This document shows positions 52,088-60,726 of a stretch of DNA of 64,000 nucleotides, in pieces. The position numbers and the translations under genes are program-made. Every line of letters starts with the position of its first letter. The first letter of the stretch is position 1. Source of the DNA: Rhodospirillum centenum SW (GTDB lineage Bacteria > Pseudomonadota > Alphaproteobacteria > Azospirillales > Azospirillaceae); contig NC_011420.2 in NCBI RefSeq assembly GCF_000016185.1, positions 3,573,001-3,637,000 on the forward strand, read 5' to 3'. The notes under the pieces are model-generated. The model made no database searches and was not told the DNA's origin. It was given only the letters and a program-made list of their open reading frames with translations.

Positions 52088-52826
52088 TCCGCTGCATCAA
52101 TTCGAAATCCAGCCGATCGTGCCGATCCAGATCGGCGGGCTCGACCTGTCCTTCAGCAATTCCGCGGCCTTCATGGTCGCCGCGGTGCTTGCCACCACGA
52201 CGCTCCTGATGTTCGGCATGCGCGGGCGGGCCATCGTGCCGGGCCGGCTGCAGTCGATGGCGGAGCTGCTCTACGAATTCATCGCCGGCATGGTGAAGGA
52301 GAATGCGGGGCCGGAAGCCCGGCGCTATTTCCCGCTGGTGTTCTCGATCTTCACCTTCATCCTGTTCGGCAACCTCCTGGGCATGATCCCGGGGGCGTTC
52401 ACCTTCACCAGCCATATCGCCGTGACGTTCGCGCTGGCGATGGTGGTGTTCCTGTTCGTGACGATCCTGGCGCTGGTGCGGCATGGCCTGCACTTCTTCT
52501 CCTTCTTCATGCCCCAGGGCGCGCCGATCTGGCTGGCGCCGCTGATCGTCCCGATCGAGATCGTCTCCTACCTGTCCCGGCCGGTCAGCCTCAGCATCCG
52601 ACTGTTCGCCAACATGATGGCCGGTCACACGATGCTGAAGGTCTTCGCCGGGTTCACGGTCAGCATGGGCGCAGCCCTGGGCGGGCTCGGCTACGCCTTC
52701 GGTCTGATCCCTGTCCTTCTCAACGTGGCCCTGATCGGCTTCGAGATTCTCGTCGCCTTCATGCAGGCCTACGTCTTCACCATCCTGACCTGCATCTACA
52801 TCCGCGACGCAATCGAACTGCACTGA
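52080..52826 (+). CDS. atpB: ATP synthase F0 subunit a
   Basis: 248 residues from the GTG at 52080 (VADPLHQFEIQPIVP), overlapping atpI. Five to six membrane helices. The essential proton-channel arginine is in LSIRLFANMMAGH, and FGNLLGMIPG and AFMQAYVFTILTCIY are conserved. No unusual features. Confidence 0.96.
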   Translation: MADPLHQFEIQPIVPIQIGGLDLSFSNSAAFMVAAVLATTTLLMFGMRGRAIVPGRLQSMAELLYEFIAGMVKENAGPEARRYFPLVFSIFTFILFGNLLGMIPGAFTFTSHIAVTFALAMVVFLFVTILALVRHGLHFFSFFMPQGAPIWLAPLIVPIEIVSYLSRPVSLSIRLFANMMAGHTMLKVFAGFTVSMGAALGGLGYAFGLIPVLLNVALIGFEILVAFMQAYVFTILTCIYIRDAIELH

Positions 52827-52897
52827 GCGCTCGAACGCACAAGAAGCGGGGGTCGGGTTAACCGTCCAACCGTCCCATCGGAAGAGGAAGAGTTAAA

Positions 52898-53122
52898 ATG
52901 GAAGCTGAAGCGGCAAGGTACATCGGCGCCGGGCTGGCCATGTTCGCCCTGGCTGGCGTTGGCATCGGTATCGCCAACATCTTCTCCAACCTGATCGCTT
53001 CGGTCGCCCGCAACCCGGCGGCCCGCAACCAGGTGTTCCCGATCGGCATTCTGGGCTTCGCTCTGACCGAAGCCGTCGCGCTGTTCGCGCTGCTGATCGC
53101 CTTCCTGATCCTGTTCGCCTGA
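52898..53122 (+). CDS. atpE: ATP synthase F0 subunit c
   Basis: 74 residues, two hydrophobic helices joined by the polar loop ARNPAARNQ. The proton-carrying carboxylate is the Glu of [26 protein letters not shown] lies upstream. Full length for alphaproteobacteria. Confidence 0.97.
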   Translation: MEAEAARYIGAGLAMFALAGVGIGIANIFSNLIASVARNPAARNQVFPIGILGFALTEAVALFALLIAFLILFA

Positions 53123-53282
53123 GCCAGTCCCTTCCGGCTCGATGGAACGGTCCGCGGCGTGGGGATGTCTCCGCGCCGCGGTTTGTTGGGGCCGGCCCCG
53201 CCTTCGGGCAGGGGCCCGTGCTTCCCGGGATCGAGGCGGCTGCCGGGCCTTCCGGCGGTCGCGCACGCAAGGTGATCCTCGC

Positions 53283-54014
53283 ATGGTGGATTTCAGGCTG
53301 ACGTTGGCCCGGCGGGCCGGGGCCCTGGTGCTGGGTCTGGCGCTGGCCGCTTCCCCGGCCCTGCCGGCTCTTGCCCAGGATGCCGGGGCGCCGCAGGGCG
53401 TGACCCAGGAGGTGGCGCCGCCGGCGGCCGCCCAGGACGACGCGCACGGCACGGCGGAGCACATCGCCGAGGGCGTGGCGGCGGAGACGGCGGAGCACGC
53501 CAAGGGCGGGCTGCCGCAGCTCAACCCCGACACCTACCCGACCCAGATCTTCTGGCTGGCGGTGACCTTCGGCCTGCTGCTGTTCCTGATGTCCAAGGTG
53601 GCGCTGCCCCGCGTCGCCGAGGTGCTGGAAGCCCGGCAGGAGAAGATCGCCGACGACCTCGACCGCGCCGGTGCGCTGAAGGCCGAGGCGGACGCCGTCA
53701 TCGAGAATTACGAGCGCGAGCTGGCCGAGGCCCGCGCCAAGGCGCAGAAGGTGCTGTCCGACGCGACCCTCGCGGCGGAGAGCGAGACCACGCAGCGCCT
53801 GGGTGAGCTGGCCGCCGATCTGGCCGAGCGCGCCCGTGCCGCCGAAGCCCGCATCGAGCAGGCCCGGCGCGCCGCCCTGGGCAACATCCGCGGCGTTGCC
53901 GCCGAGACGGCCGTCGCCGCCGCGGCGAAGCTGGCCGGTCTGGATCTCGATCCGGCTACCGCCGAGGCGGCCGTCGAAGAGGCTCTGAACCGCGTCCGGC
54001 AGGAGGTCGTGTGA
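53283..54014 (+). CDS. atpF': ATP synthase F0 subunit b' with N-terminal signal-like segment
   Basis: 243 residues from the ATG at 53283. The b' core starts at GLPQLNPDTYPTQIFWLAVT (about 77), with one membrane helix followed by a long coiled coil (about 115-235) that forms part of the peripheral stalk. The first 30 residues look like a cleavable signal peptide (GALVLGLALAASPALPALAQ), followed by an Ala/Glu/His-rich stretch; ordinary b' subunits are about 160-180 residues and lack this. Its TGA overlaps the atpF ATG. Confidence 0.92.
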   Translation: MVDFRLTLARRAGALVLGLALAASPALPALAQDAGAPQGVTQEVAPPAAAQDDAHGTAEHIAEGVAAETAEHAKGGLPQLNPDTYPTQIFWLAVTFGLLLFLMSKVALPRVAEVLEARQEKIADDLDRAGALKAEADAVIENYERELAEARAKAQKVLSDATLAAESETTQRLGELAADLAERARAAEARIEQARRAALGNIRGVAAETAVAAAAKLAGLDLDPATAEAAVEEALNRVRQEVV

Positions 54015-54496
54015 TGCTCCAGAATCCCACCTTCTGGGTTCTCGTCGCCTTCGTCCTGTTCGTCGCCGCCGTCTGGCGCATCGCCGCGAACACCATCGGC
54101 AAGGCGCTGGATGACCGGGCGGAGCGCATCCGCGAGGAGATCGAGCAGGCGCAGAAGCTGCGCGAGGACGCCCAGGCGGCCCTCGCCCAGTATCAGCGCA
54201 AGCAGCGCGACGCGCTGAAGGAGGCGGAGAACATCATCGCCGCCGCCCGCGAGGAAGCCGACCGCATCCGCCGCCGGGCCGCCACCGACCTGGAGGCATC
54301 CCTGCGGCGCCGTGAGGCGCAGGCGATGGAGAAGATCGCCCAGGCCGAGGCGCAGGCCGTCCAGCAGGTCCGCGACCTTGCCGTGGACATCGCCGTCGCC
54401 GCCACGGAGCGCATCCTGGTCCAGAACATGGACGCGACGCGCGACGAGGTCCTGGTCGGCAATGCCATCGCCGAACTTCCGGCCAAGCTGCACTGA
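54014..54496 (+). CDS. atpF: ATP synthase F0 subunit b
   Basis: 160 residues from the ATG at 54014, with AGGAGG 7 bases upstream inside the b' gene. One membrane helix (PTFWVLVAFVLFVAAVW) and an Arg/Glu-rich coiled coil. Last gene of the F0 operon; F1 genes are elsewhere, as is usual in alphaproteobacteria. Confidence 0.95.
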   Translation: MLQNPTFWVLVAFVLFVAAVWRIAANTIGKALDDRAERIREEIEQAQKLREDAQAALAQYQRKQRDALKEAENIIAAAREEADRIRRRAATDLEASLRRREAQAMEKIAQAEAQAVQQVRDLAVDIAVAATERILVQNMDATRDEVLVGNAIAELPAKLH

Positions 54497-54518
54497 CCCC
54501 GGTTCCGCCGGTCAAGAC

Positions 54519-54547
54519 AAAGGGCGTCCCTCGCGGGCGCCCTTTTT
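54519..54547 (+). terminator. Intrinsic terminator of the F0 operon
   Basis: AAAGGGCG / CGCCCTTT, an 8-bp stem extended by an inner CCC/GGG, followed by a five-T run, 22 bases after atpF. Confidence 0.9.
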
Positions 54548-54638
54548 GTTCGTGCCCGTGCCGGCGCCGGGGTGGCGGCCCCCGGAATCGGCGGGTGCCG
54601 GCCTTCGCTCCCCGCACGCCGACCGACGTTCCGGCGAC

Positions 54639-55619
54639 CTAGGCGGTGTGCTTCAAGCGGGCGGTCAGGCCCAGGAAGGCCGGGTAGGGGTGGGTGACGA
54701 CATAGGTCGGCACCGGCCCCAGATAGTCCCGCATCCGCCCCTTCTCGACGAACCGCTTGCGGAACCGGGAATGGCTGAAGAAGGGCAGCAGGCGGGGCAC
54801 GATCCCGCCCATGACATAGAGCCCGCCGCGCGCCCCCAGGCTCAGCGCCAGGTTTCCCGCCACCGTTCCCAGCATGGCGCAGAACGTCTCCAGCGCCTCG
54901 TGGCAGTAGACGTCGCTGCGGTCCAGCCCGCGGGCGGAGATGTCGGCAGGATCCAGCGGCTCCGGCTCGCGCCCGTCCAGCAGCATCAGCGCGCTGTAGA
55001 GGTTCTGCAACCCCATGCCGGAGACCACGCGCTCGGCCGAGACATGGTCGTAGATCTTGCGCAGTTCGGCCAGCACCTGCCCCTCGCGGTCGCTGACCGG
55101 GGCCATGGTGACATGACCGCCCTCCGTCGCCAGGGCCGTCCAGCCCGACGGGCCGGGGATCAGGGCGGAGACGCCCAGGCCGGTGCCCGGCCCGATGACG
55201 GCGACGGGGGCACCGGGCAGCGGGGTGCCGTCGCCCACCTGCACCCGTTCGTCCTCCGCCAGTTCGGGGACGGCGAGGGCCGCCGCCGTGAAATCGTTGA
55301 TCACCTCCAGCCGGTCGAAGCCCAGCGCCCGCCGTACCCCGGAGATGGAGAACTCCCAGGTCAGGTTGGTCATGCGGATCAGGTCGCCCGTCACCGGGGA
55401 GGCGATGGCGAAGGCGCCGCGGTCGGGCCGCAGCGGGGCCGGAGCCGACTCCAGATAGTGCTCCGCCGCTTCGGCGGGGGACGGGAAGTCGGCGCACCGG
55501 AGGGTGCGTTCCGCCGTGACGCGGCCGTCCAGCACCAGGGCGAAGCGGGCGTTGGTGGCGCCGATGTCCGCGATCAGGGCCGGCGAGGGATGTCCGGTAT
55601 CGGGGGCGGCAGGGCTCAT
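54639..55619 (-). CDS. glk: Glucokinase
   Basis: 326 residues. Phosphorylates glucose with ATP. Motifs: phosphate 1 ADIGATNARFAL (17-28), VINDFTAAALAV (sugar contact Asp), adenosine motif VIGPGTGLGVSAL, and TEGGHVTMAP, plus the later GGLYVMGGI. This is the ROK-independent Glk type of proteobacteria. The start overlaps the otsA stop by four bases, so the two are one operon linking glucose phosphorylation to trehalose. Confidence 0.94.
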   Translation of the reverse strand: MSPAAPDTGHPSPALIADIGATNARFALVLDGRVTAERTLRCADFPSPAEAAEHYLESAPAPLRPDRGAFAIASPVTGDLIRMTNLTWEFSISGVRRALGFDRLEVINDFTAAALAVPELAEDERVQVGDGTPLPGAPVAVIGPGTGLGVSALIPGPSGWTALATEGGHVTMAPVSDREGQVLAELRKIYDHVSAERVVSGMGLQNLYSALMLLDGREPEPLDPADISARGLDRSDVYCHEALETFCAMLGTVAGNLALSLGARGGLYVMGGIVPRLLPFFSHSRFRKRFVEKGRMRDYLGPVPTYVVTHPYPAFLGLTARLKHTA

Positions 55620-57028
55620 GCCGCGGTACCCGCATCACCGAGCGGTGCGGCCAGCGTCTCCACATAGCTGCGCCGCCAGTGGGTGATGTCGTTGCCCTTC
55701 AGCACGCTCATCATCGCCTCGAAGCGTTCGCGCCGCTCCTGGAGCGGCATGGTCAGGCCGCGCTGGAGATTCTCCGCCGTGGCCCGGATGTCATAGGGGT
55801 TGACGATCAGGGCGGCGTCAAGCTCCTTCGCCGCGCCCGCGAATCGGGACAGCACCAGCACGCCGGGATCGGCCGGGTCCTGGCAGGCGACGTACTCCTT
55901 CGCCACCAGATTCATGCCGTCGCGCAGGGGCGTCACCAGCCCGATACGGGCATGCCGGAAGAAGCCCGCCAGCGTCCGGCGGTTGAAGCTCTTGTTCAGA
56001 TAGCGGATCGGCACCCAGTCGAACTCGGCGTAGCGGCCGTTGATATGGCCGGCCAGGGCCTCCAGCTCGCGCCGGATGGCCTGGTATTCGGCCACGTCGC
56101 CCCGGGAGGGCGGCGCCACCTGCATGAAGCTGACCTGGCCCCGGTTGCCGGGATAGCTGTCCAGCAGCTCCTGGAACGCCTCGAACCGCTGCGGCAGCCC
56201 CTTGGAATAGTCCAGCCGGTCCACCCCGATGATCAGGGCCCGCTCGACCAGGCTCTCCCGCAGGCGCCGGGTCTGAGCCGACTCCGCCGCCTGCGCGGCA
56301 AGCTGGGCGAGCGGCAGCGTGTCGATGCTGATGGGGAAGGCGCGGGCCAGCAGATCGCGGCCATAGGCCCGGATGCGGCAGCCCCGGCCCGATCCCAGTT
56401 CCTCCACGCTGCCGCCGGCCTCGTACTTCACGTAATGGACGAAGCAGCGCAGGTCGCTCTCTGTCTGGAACCCCACCAGATCGTAGGCGCACAGGCCGCG
56501 CACCAGCGACTCGTGCGCCGGCAGGGCGACCAGGATCTCCGGCGCCGGAAAAGGCGTGTGCAGATAGAACCCCATGCGCTGGCTCAGCCCCATGGCGCGG
56601 AGCTGTTCGGCGAACGGGATCAGGTGGTAGTCGTGGACCCAGACCATGTCGTCGGGGCGGAGCAGGGCGGCCAGCTTGCCGGCGAACAGGCTGTTCACCC
56701 GCTGATAGCCGGCATAGGTGCGCCCGCTGAAGCTGGCCAGATCCAGCCGGTAATGGAACAGGGGCCACAGGGTCGAGTTGGCGAATCCGTTGTAGTACTC
56801 GTCCAGGTCACGCTGGGTCAGGCCCAGGGTGGCGTAGGTGATGCGGCCTGATTCGGTGATGCGCGGGGGGCCGTCGGTCCCGTCCACGATATCGCCGCTC
56901 CAGCCGAACCAGATGCCGCCGCCCCGGCTCTTCAGGGCTTCCTGGACGGCCACCGCCAGGCCCCCGGCCTGGCTCTTGCTTTCATCCACCGGGGCGACGC
57001 GGTTCGAAACGACCACCAGTCGGCTCAC
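55616..57028 (-). CDS. otsA: Trehalose-6-phosphate synthase
   Basis: 470 residues from the GTG at 57028 ([12 protein letters not shown]), GGAGG ten bases upstream; the frame extends 101 residues further but is not gene-like. Makes trehalose-6-phosphate from UDP-glucose and glucose-6-phosphate. Motifs: [63 protein letters not shown] and [12 protein letters not shown]. Glucose-6-phosphate can come from the overlapping glk gene. otsB is not in the window. Osmoprotectant role known for the family. Confidence 0.95.
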   Translation of the reverse strand: MSRLVVVSNRVAPVDESKSQAGGLAVAVQEALKSRGGGIWFGWSGDIVDGTDGPPRITESGRITYATLGLTQRDLDEYYNGFANSTLWPLFHYRLDLASFSGRTYAGYQRVNSLFAGKLAALLRPDDMVWVHDYHLIPFAEQLRAMGLSQRMGFYLHTPFPAPEILVALPAHESLVRGLCAYDLVGFQTESDLRCFVHYVKYEAGGSVEELGSGRGCRIRAYGRDLLARAFPISIDTLPLAQLAAQAAESAQTRRLRESLVERALIIGVDRLDYSKGLPQRFEAFQELLDSYPGNRGQVSFMQVAPPSRGDVAEYQAIRRELEALAGHINGRYAEFDWVPIRYLNKSFNRRTLAGFFRHARIGLVTPLRDGMNLVAKEYVACQDPADPGVLVLSRFAGAAKELDAALIVNPYDIRATAENLQRGLTMPLQERRERFEAMMSVLKGNDITHWRRSYVETLAAPLGDAGTAA

Positions 57029-57407
57029 GGGTTCGGTTCCTCCGGATTCTTCGGGACGGGTCGGGGACAGGACGGGCCCGCAGGCCCGCGGCACCTCGCC
57101 GCAGACAGGTGCCCGGAAGACGGGCACGCCGAATAATCCGACCGCAGCAGCACGGCCGAAGTAACGGCACGATAACGGGCAGGGGAGCGCGACATCACCC
57201 GGACTGACGGCGTATGTCCTTGGCCCTAGGGGTGTTCCGGGTCGGTTTCCGCAGTGCAGCGAGGCGGTTGCGTCGGACGGGAACATTTCGTCGGCCCAAC
57301 GATGTCGGCAAGGGCGTACCCCGCGCGACACTTGGTCCGGAAATTAGGCCTTGCGGACTTCGGCCCTGGCGAGCATATTGTGCAGTGCGACATTGATCGC
57401 GTCTTTG

Positions 57408-57484
57408 ACCCGATCGTGTCGTAACGCACTTCTTGGGCGTTTCCTCCCTAAACTCAGGCCGTGCCCTCTGGCACGGCCTTTTTC
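57408..57484 (+). ncRNA. MmgR/alpha-r8-like small RNA
   Basis: Stretch without a gene, ending in a strong intrinsic terminator: GGCCGTGCC / GGCACGGCC with loop CTCT (57457-57478) and five Ts. Just upstream is TTTCCTCCCTAAACT (57440-57454). The decamer TTTCCTCCCT is, as I recall, the single-stranded invariant core of the alpha-r8 (MmgR) sRNA family of alphaproteobacteria, which limits polyhydroxybutyrate granule proteins. The about 75-base size fits. The 5' end is estimated. TTGTGCAGTGCGACA at 57378-57392 resembles PHB-regulator (PhaR) sites, which would fit, but this is speculative. Confidence 0.5.
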
Positions 57485-57516
57485 TTTGGCCGTGTCCCCC
57501 GCGGGACTCACCGCCC

Positions 57517-58059
57517 TCACGGCGGGCTCCTGTCGCCCTCGCCCAGGGGACGGTGCAGCATCAGCCAGTCCAGCCAGCGCCCATGCTTGAAACCGGCGCC
57601 GGGCAGCAGCCCGACCTCGGCGAAGCCCAGCGAGCGGTGCAGGCGGACCGACGCGGCGTTTCCCGCATCCCCGATCACCGCCACCATGCGGCGGTAGCCC
57701 AGTGCCGTGCAGCGCCCGATCAGGGCTTCCAGCAGCAGCCGGCCCAGCCCGCGGCCTTGGGCTCCGGCGGCGACGTAGACGGAGTCCTCCACCGTGTAGC
57801 GGTAGGCCGGGCGCTGCCGGAACGGGCTGGCATAGGCGTATCCCAGCACCTGCCCCGCCATATCGGCCACCAGGAAGGGCAGTCCGCAGGCCTCCACCGC
57901 GGCCAGGCGGCGGGCCATCTCGGCCGCGTCGGGCGGCTCAAGCTCGTAGCTGGCGCAGGCGTGCAGCACCTCGGGCGCGTAGATGGCGGCCAGGGCGGCG
58001 GCATCGGCCGCCGTGGCGGGGCGCACCCGCACGCCGGCGACGCCCGGGACAGGGCTCAC
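57517..58059 (-). CDS. GNAT acetyltransferase (phosphinothricin/methionine-sulfoximine type)
   Basis: 180 residues from a GTG that overlaps the stop of the following amidohydrolase gene. The pattern VRPATAADAAALAAIYAPEV, YRYTVEDSVYVAAGAQGRGL (acetyl-CoA loop GRGLG), then RRMVAVIGDAGNAASVRLHR is that of PAT/MnaT/YncA-like enzymes, which acetylate small amino-acid analogues such as phosphinothricin or methionine sulfone. Substrate not assigned. Confidence 0.88.
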   Translation of the reverse strand: MSPVPGVAGVRVRPATAADAAALAAIYAPEVLHACASYELEPPDAAEMARRLAAVEACGLPFLVADMAGQVLGYAYASPFRQRPAYRYTVEDSVYVAAGAQGRGLGRLLLEALIGRCTALGYRRMVAVIGDAGNAASVRLHRSLGFAEVGLLPGAGFKHGRWLDWLMLHRPLGEGDRSPP

Positions 58060-59042
58060 CGGCGCCCCCTGTGCAGCCGCTCCGCCGGGACATGCGCCAG
58101 GGCGGCGGTCAGCCGGCGCATGTGCTGGGCCAGGGTCGCCAGATAGGGGCGACGGCGCAGCCTGTGTTCGTCCATGTAGAGCGATCGGTTCAGCTCGATC
58201 TGGAGGGCATGGACGCCCCGTTCCGGGTGGCCGTAATGCCGGGTCGTGTAGCCGCCGGCATAGGGCGCGTTGCGGCCGACCAGATAGCCCAGCATGGTCA
58301 GGGTCGATTCGGCCTGCGCCGTCAGGGCGGGGGCGCAGGCGCTGCCGTGGCAGTCGCCCAGGATCATGTCCAGCCGGCCCCCGGCGGCGGCCTCGGGCGG
58401 CAGGTCGATGGACGGCATGGAATGGCAGTCCAGCAGGATGCAGTAGCCGAACCGCTCCCGCGTCTCCGCCACCAGGGACTGGAGGGCGGCGTGGTAGGGC
58501 CGGTAGCAGCGCTCCACCCGCTCCAGCGCCTCGCCGAAGCGCAGCTTGCGCCGGTAGATCTCCTCACCGGTGGCGACGATCCGGGCGATGGTGCCCAGCC
58601 CGGCGGCGACGCGGGCGCTGCGGCTGTTGACGTAGGGCGGCACCGGCCCCTCGAACATGCCGGGGTCCAGTTCGTAGGGCTCCCGGTTGGGATCGACATA
58701 GGCACGCGGGAATTCCGCCGCCAGCAGGGGTGTGCCCAGCTCCGCCGCCTCGGCGAAGATCTCGTCCACGAAGCAGTCCTCGGACCGGCGCAGGGTATGC
58801 GCGTCCAGCCGCGCCTCGGCCAGGAAGCTCTCCGGATAGACACGCCCGCTGTGGGGGGAGGCCAGCACCAGCGGCAGAACCTGCTGCGCCGGCCGCCACA
58901 GCCGGTAGACGCCGGGCACCGCCTCCATCCGCCCGGGGTCCGCCCGGCCCGCCTCCGCTCCGCCCCGCTCCGCCCGCGGGGCGCGGGTCGAGGCGGCGCA
59001 GGGGTCCGGGTCGGGCTCGGGGCGGGGGAGCGTGCTGTCCAT
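58056..59042 (-). CDS. N-formylglutamate amidohydrolase family protein
   Basis: 328 residues from the ATG at 59042; the first 40 residues are Pro/Arg-rich and may not all be real. Metal and catalytic features: LASPHSGRVYPE, AAEFPRAYVDPNREPYELD, LLDCHSMPS and ILGDCHGSACAP, typical of PF05013 enzymes that release glutamate from N-formylglutamate in histidine degradation. No hut genes are nearby, so the physiological substrate may differ. Its gene lies upstream of the GNAT gene and overlaps it by four bases. Confidence 0.87.
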   Translation of the reverse strand: MDSTLPRPEPDPDPCAASTRAPRAERGGAEAGRADPGRMEAVPGVYRLWRPAQQVLPLVLASPHSGRVYPESFLAEARLDAHTLRRSEDCFVDEIFAEAAELGTPLLAAEFPRAYVDPNREPYELDPGMFEGPVPPYVNSRSARVAAGLGTIARIVATGEEIYRRKLRFGEALERVERCYRPYHAALQSLVAETRERFGYCILLDCHSMPSIDLPPEAAAGGRLDMILGDCHGSACAPALTAQAESTLTMLGYLVGRNAPYAGGYTTRHYGHPERGVHALQIELNRSLYMDEHRLRRRPYLATLAQHMRRLTAALAHVPAERLHRGRR

Positions 59043-59114
59043 GATTCCAGATGTAACGGAGTTACCGGTTCCTGTCATCGCGCCGCCGTGCAGCGTGCCG
59101 CCGCACCTGACCTT

Positions 59115-59137
59115 CCGCACCGGCCCTTCCGGTGCGG
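59115..59137. other. Perfect hairpin upstream of the amidohydrolase gene
   Basis: CCGCACCGG, loop CCCTT, CCGGTGCGG, followed by only three Ts. No plus-strand gene precedes it. It could be a leftover terminator or a leader structure for the minus-strand gene. Confidence 0.5.
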
Positions 59138-59281
59138 TTTCCGCGGCGCGACCGGCACCGTCCGGGGCGCTCCGGAAAAAAGTGCGCGTCCCCGCAACGG
59201 AAGTGTTGCCAAGCCCCGCCGGCGATGCTAAACCCCCGCTCCACGCCGCGGGGGTTTCCCCGAGGCGGACCCGCAAGGGAT

Positions 59282-59356
<75 letters not shown>

Positions 59357-59617
59357 TCCCTTCCTCGATCCAGATATCCGGGTGCATGACCAGGGCGTAT
59401 GGCTCCGCCCCCTGCAGGGGACGGACAGCCCGTGCCAAGGGCACCCGCTCTGTGCCATTCCGACCGCGCTGTGCTCTGTCCATCTCCCCGGCCGCGGCCC
59501 ATGGCTGCGCCATGATCTTGGCGCTTGCGTTTATAGCGTTCAGGTCCACATGCTCGTGCCATGACAGTGCCCGGCCGGCACCGGCGGGCGGAACGACCGG
59601 GGCCGGGGGAGGGACGC

Positions 59618-60100
59618 ATGGACGCGGCAGCAGAACAGATTCGCCGGCTTGAGCCCATCGCACCGCAGGAGGACGAGCGGAGCGAGGTCCGTAGGCTGTC
59701 GGCCCTGCTGGACGACGCCCTGAAGGGCGTGGAGGCCGGCACGGGCCGCTGCCGGCTCGTCGGTCCGCTCGGGGAGACTGTCGATCTGCCTCCCTCGGTC
59801 TTCTATGTTCTGGAGCGGGTGGCGGAAGTCATGGCCCATGGGGATGCCATCACCATCGTACCCGTCGGCCAGGACCTTACCACCCAGCAGGCTGCCAATA
59901 TCCTCAACATTTCCCGCCAGCATCTGGTGACGCTGCTGGATGGTGGGCGGATTCCGTATCGGAAGGTGGGCAGCCATCGGCGTCTGGACATCCAGGATGT
60001 GCTGGCATTCCGGCAGGAACGGGCCCGGCAGCGCCGACAGGCCCTGGACTCCCTGGCGGCCTTGAGCGAAGAGGGAGAAGGGTATCCCGAACTCGACTAG
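59618..60100 (+). CDS. Excisionase-family HTH protein, probable antitoxin
   Basis: 160 residues from the ATG at 59618 (GGGGGAGGGA upstream). A MerR-like winged HTH sits at about 85-135: QDLTTQQAANILNISRQHLV, then LLDGGRIPYRKVGSHRRLDI and QDVLAFRQERARQRR, the excisionase-family pattern used by many antitoxins. The N-terminal part (VDLPPSVFYVLERVAEVMA) looks like a dimerisation helix. Followed 20 bases later by a PIN-domain gene, so the two form a probable toxin-antitoxin unit. Confidence 0.85.
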   Translation: MDAAAEQIRRLEPIAPQEDERSEVRRLSALLDDALKGVEAGTGRCRLVGPLGETVDLPPSVFYVLERVAEVMAHGDAITIVPVGQDLTTQQAANILNISRQHLVTLLDGGRIPYRKVGSHRRLDIQDVLAFRQERARQRRQALDSLAALSEEGEGYPELD

Positions 60101-60120
60101 GGTACGAACTCAACCGGGGG

Positions 60121-60705
60121 GTGTTCTTGATTCCAGCACCGTTCCGGGTCGTGCTTGATGCGAACGTCCTGTTCCCCTTCACGGTACGGGATACGTTGCT
60201 CCGGGCGGCCGAGCAGGATCTGTACCTGCCCGGATGGACCGACGGAATCCTGGAGGAGATGCGCCGCAACCTCGTCGCCCGGGGCCACACGAGGGAGGAC
60301 CAGTCGCACCGTCTTGTCGCGACGATCGCGGCCGCTTTCCCGGAAGCACGGATCACCGGCCATGACTGCCTGATCCCCTGCATGCCGAACGAACCGGAGG
60401 ATCGACATGTAGCTGCTGCGGCTGTCAGGTCCGCGGCCCAGCTTATCGTAACCGGCAACCTCCGGCATTTCCGTAGCCTTCCCGACGGGATCGAAGCCAG
60501 GACCGCGGAGGATTTTCTCTGCGATCTCCACGACCTCGCACCCGACCGGATGGCGCAGGTGATTGCCGATCAGGCGGCGGCTCTGACCCGGCCGCCGCGC
60601 ACGGTGGATGACATCCTGCGGGCCTTCGACAGGCTGACGCCCCGCTTCGCCCGCCTTGTGCGGGCCACGCGGGCCACGCAAGCGGGCGGGTTGGCCAGCG
60701 GGTGA
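60121..60705 (+). CDS. PIN-domain protein, probable toxin
   Basis: 194 residues from a GTG. PIN fold with acidic residues in VVLDANVLFPF (D13), DGILEEMRRN (E44 region), EDRHVAAAAV (D93 area) and IVTGNLRHF. These Mg-binding positions are those of VapC-like ribonucleases; the C-terminal extension of about 60 residues is longer than VapC. Pairs with the HTH protein upstream. Confidence 0.85.
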   Translation: MFLIPAPFRVVLDANVLFPFTVRDTLLRAAEQDLYLPGWTDGILEEMRRNLVARGHTREDQSHRLVATIAAAFPEARITGHDCLIPCMPNEPEDRHVAAAAVRSAAQLIVTGNLRHFRSLPDGIEARTAEDFLCDLHDLAPDRMAQVIADQAAALTRPPRTVDDILRAFDRLTPRFARLVRATRATQAGGLASG

Positions 60706-60726
60706 GCGGAGCCCGCGTCCCGTGCC

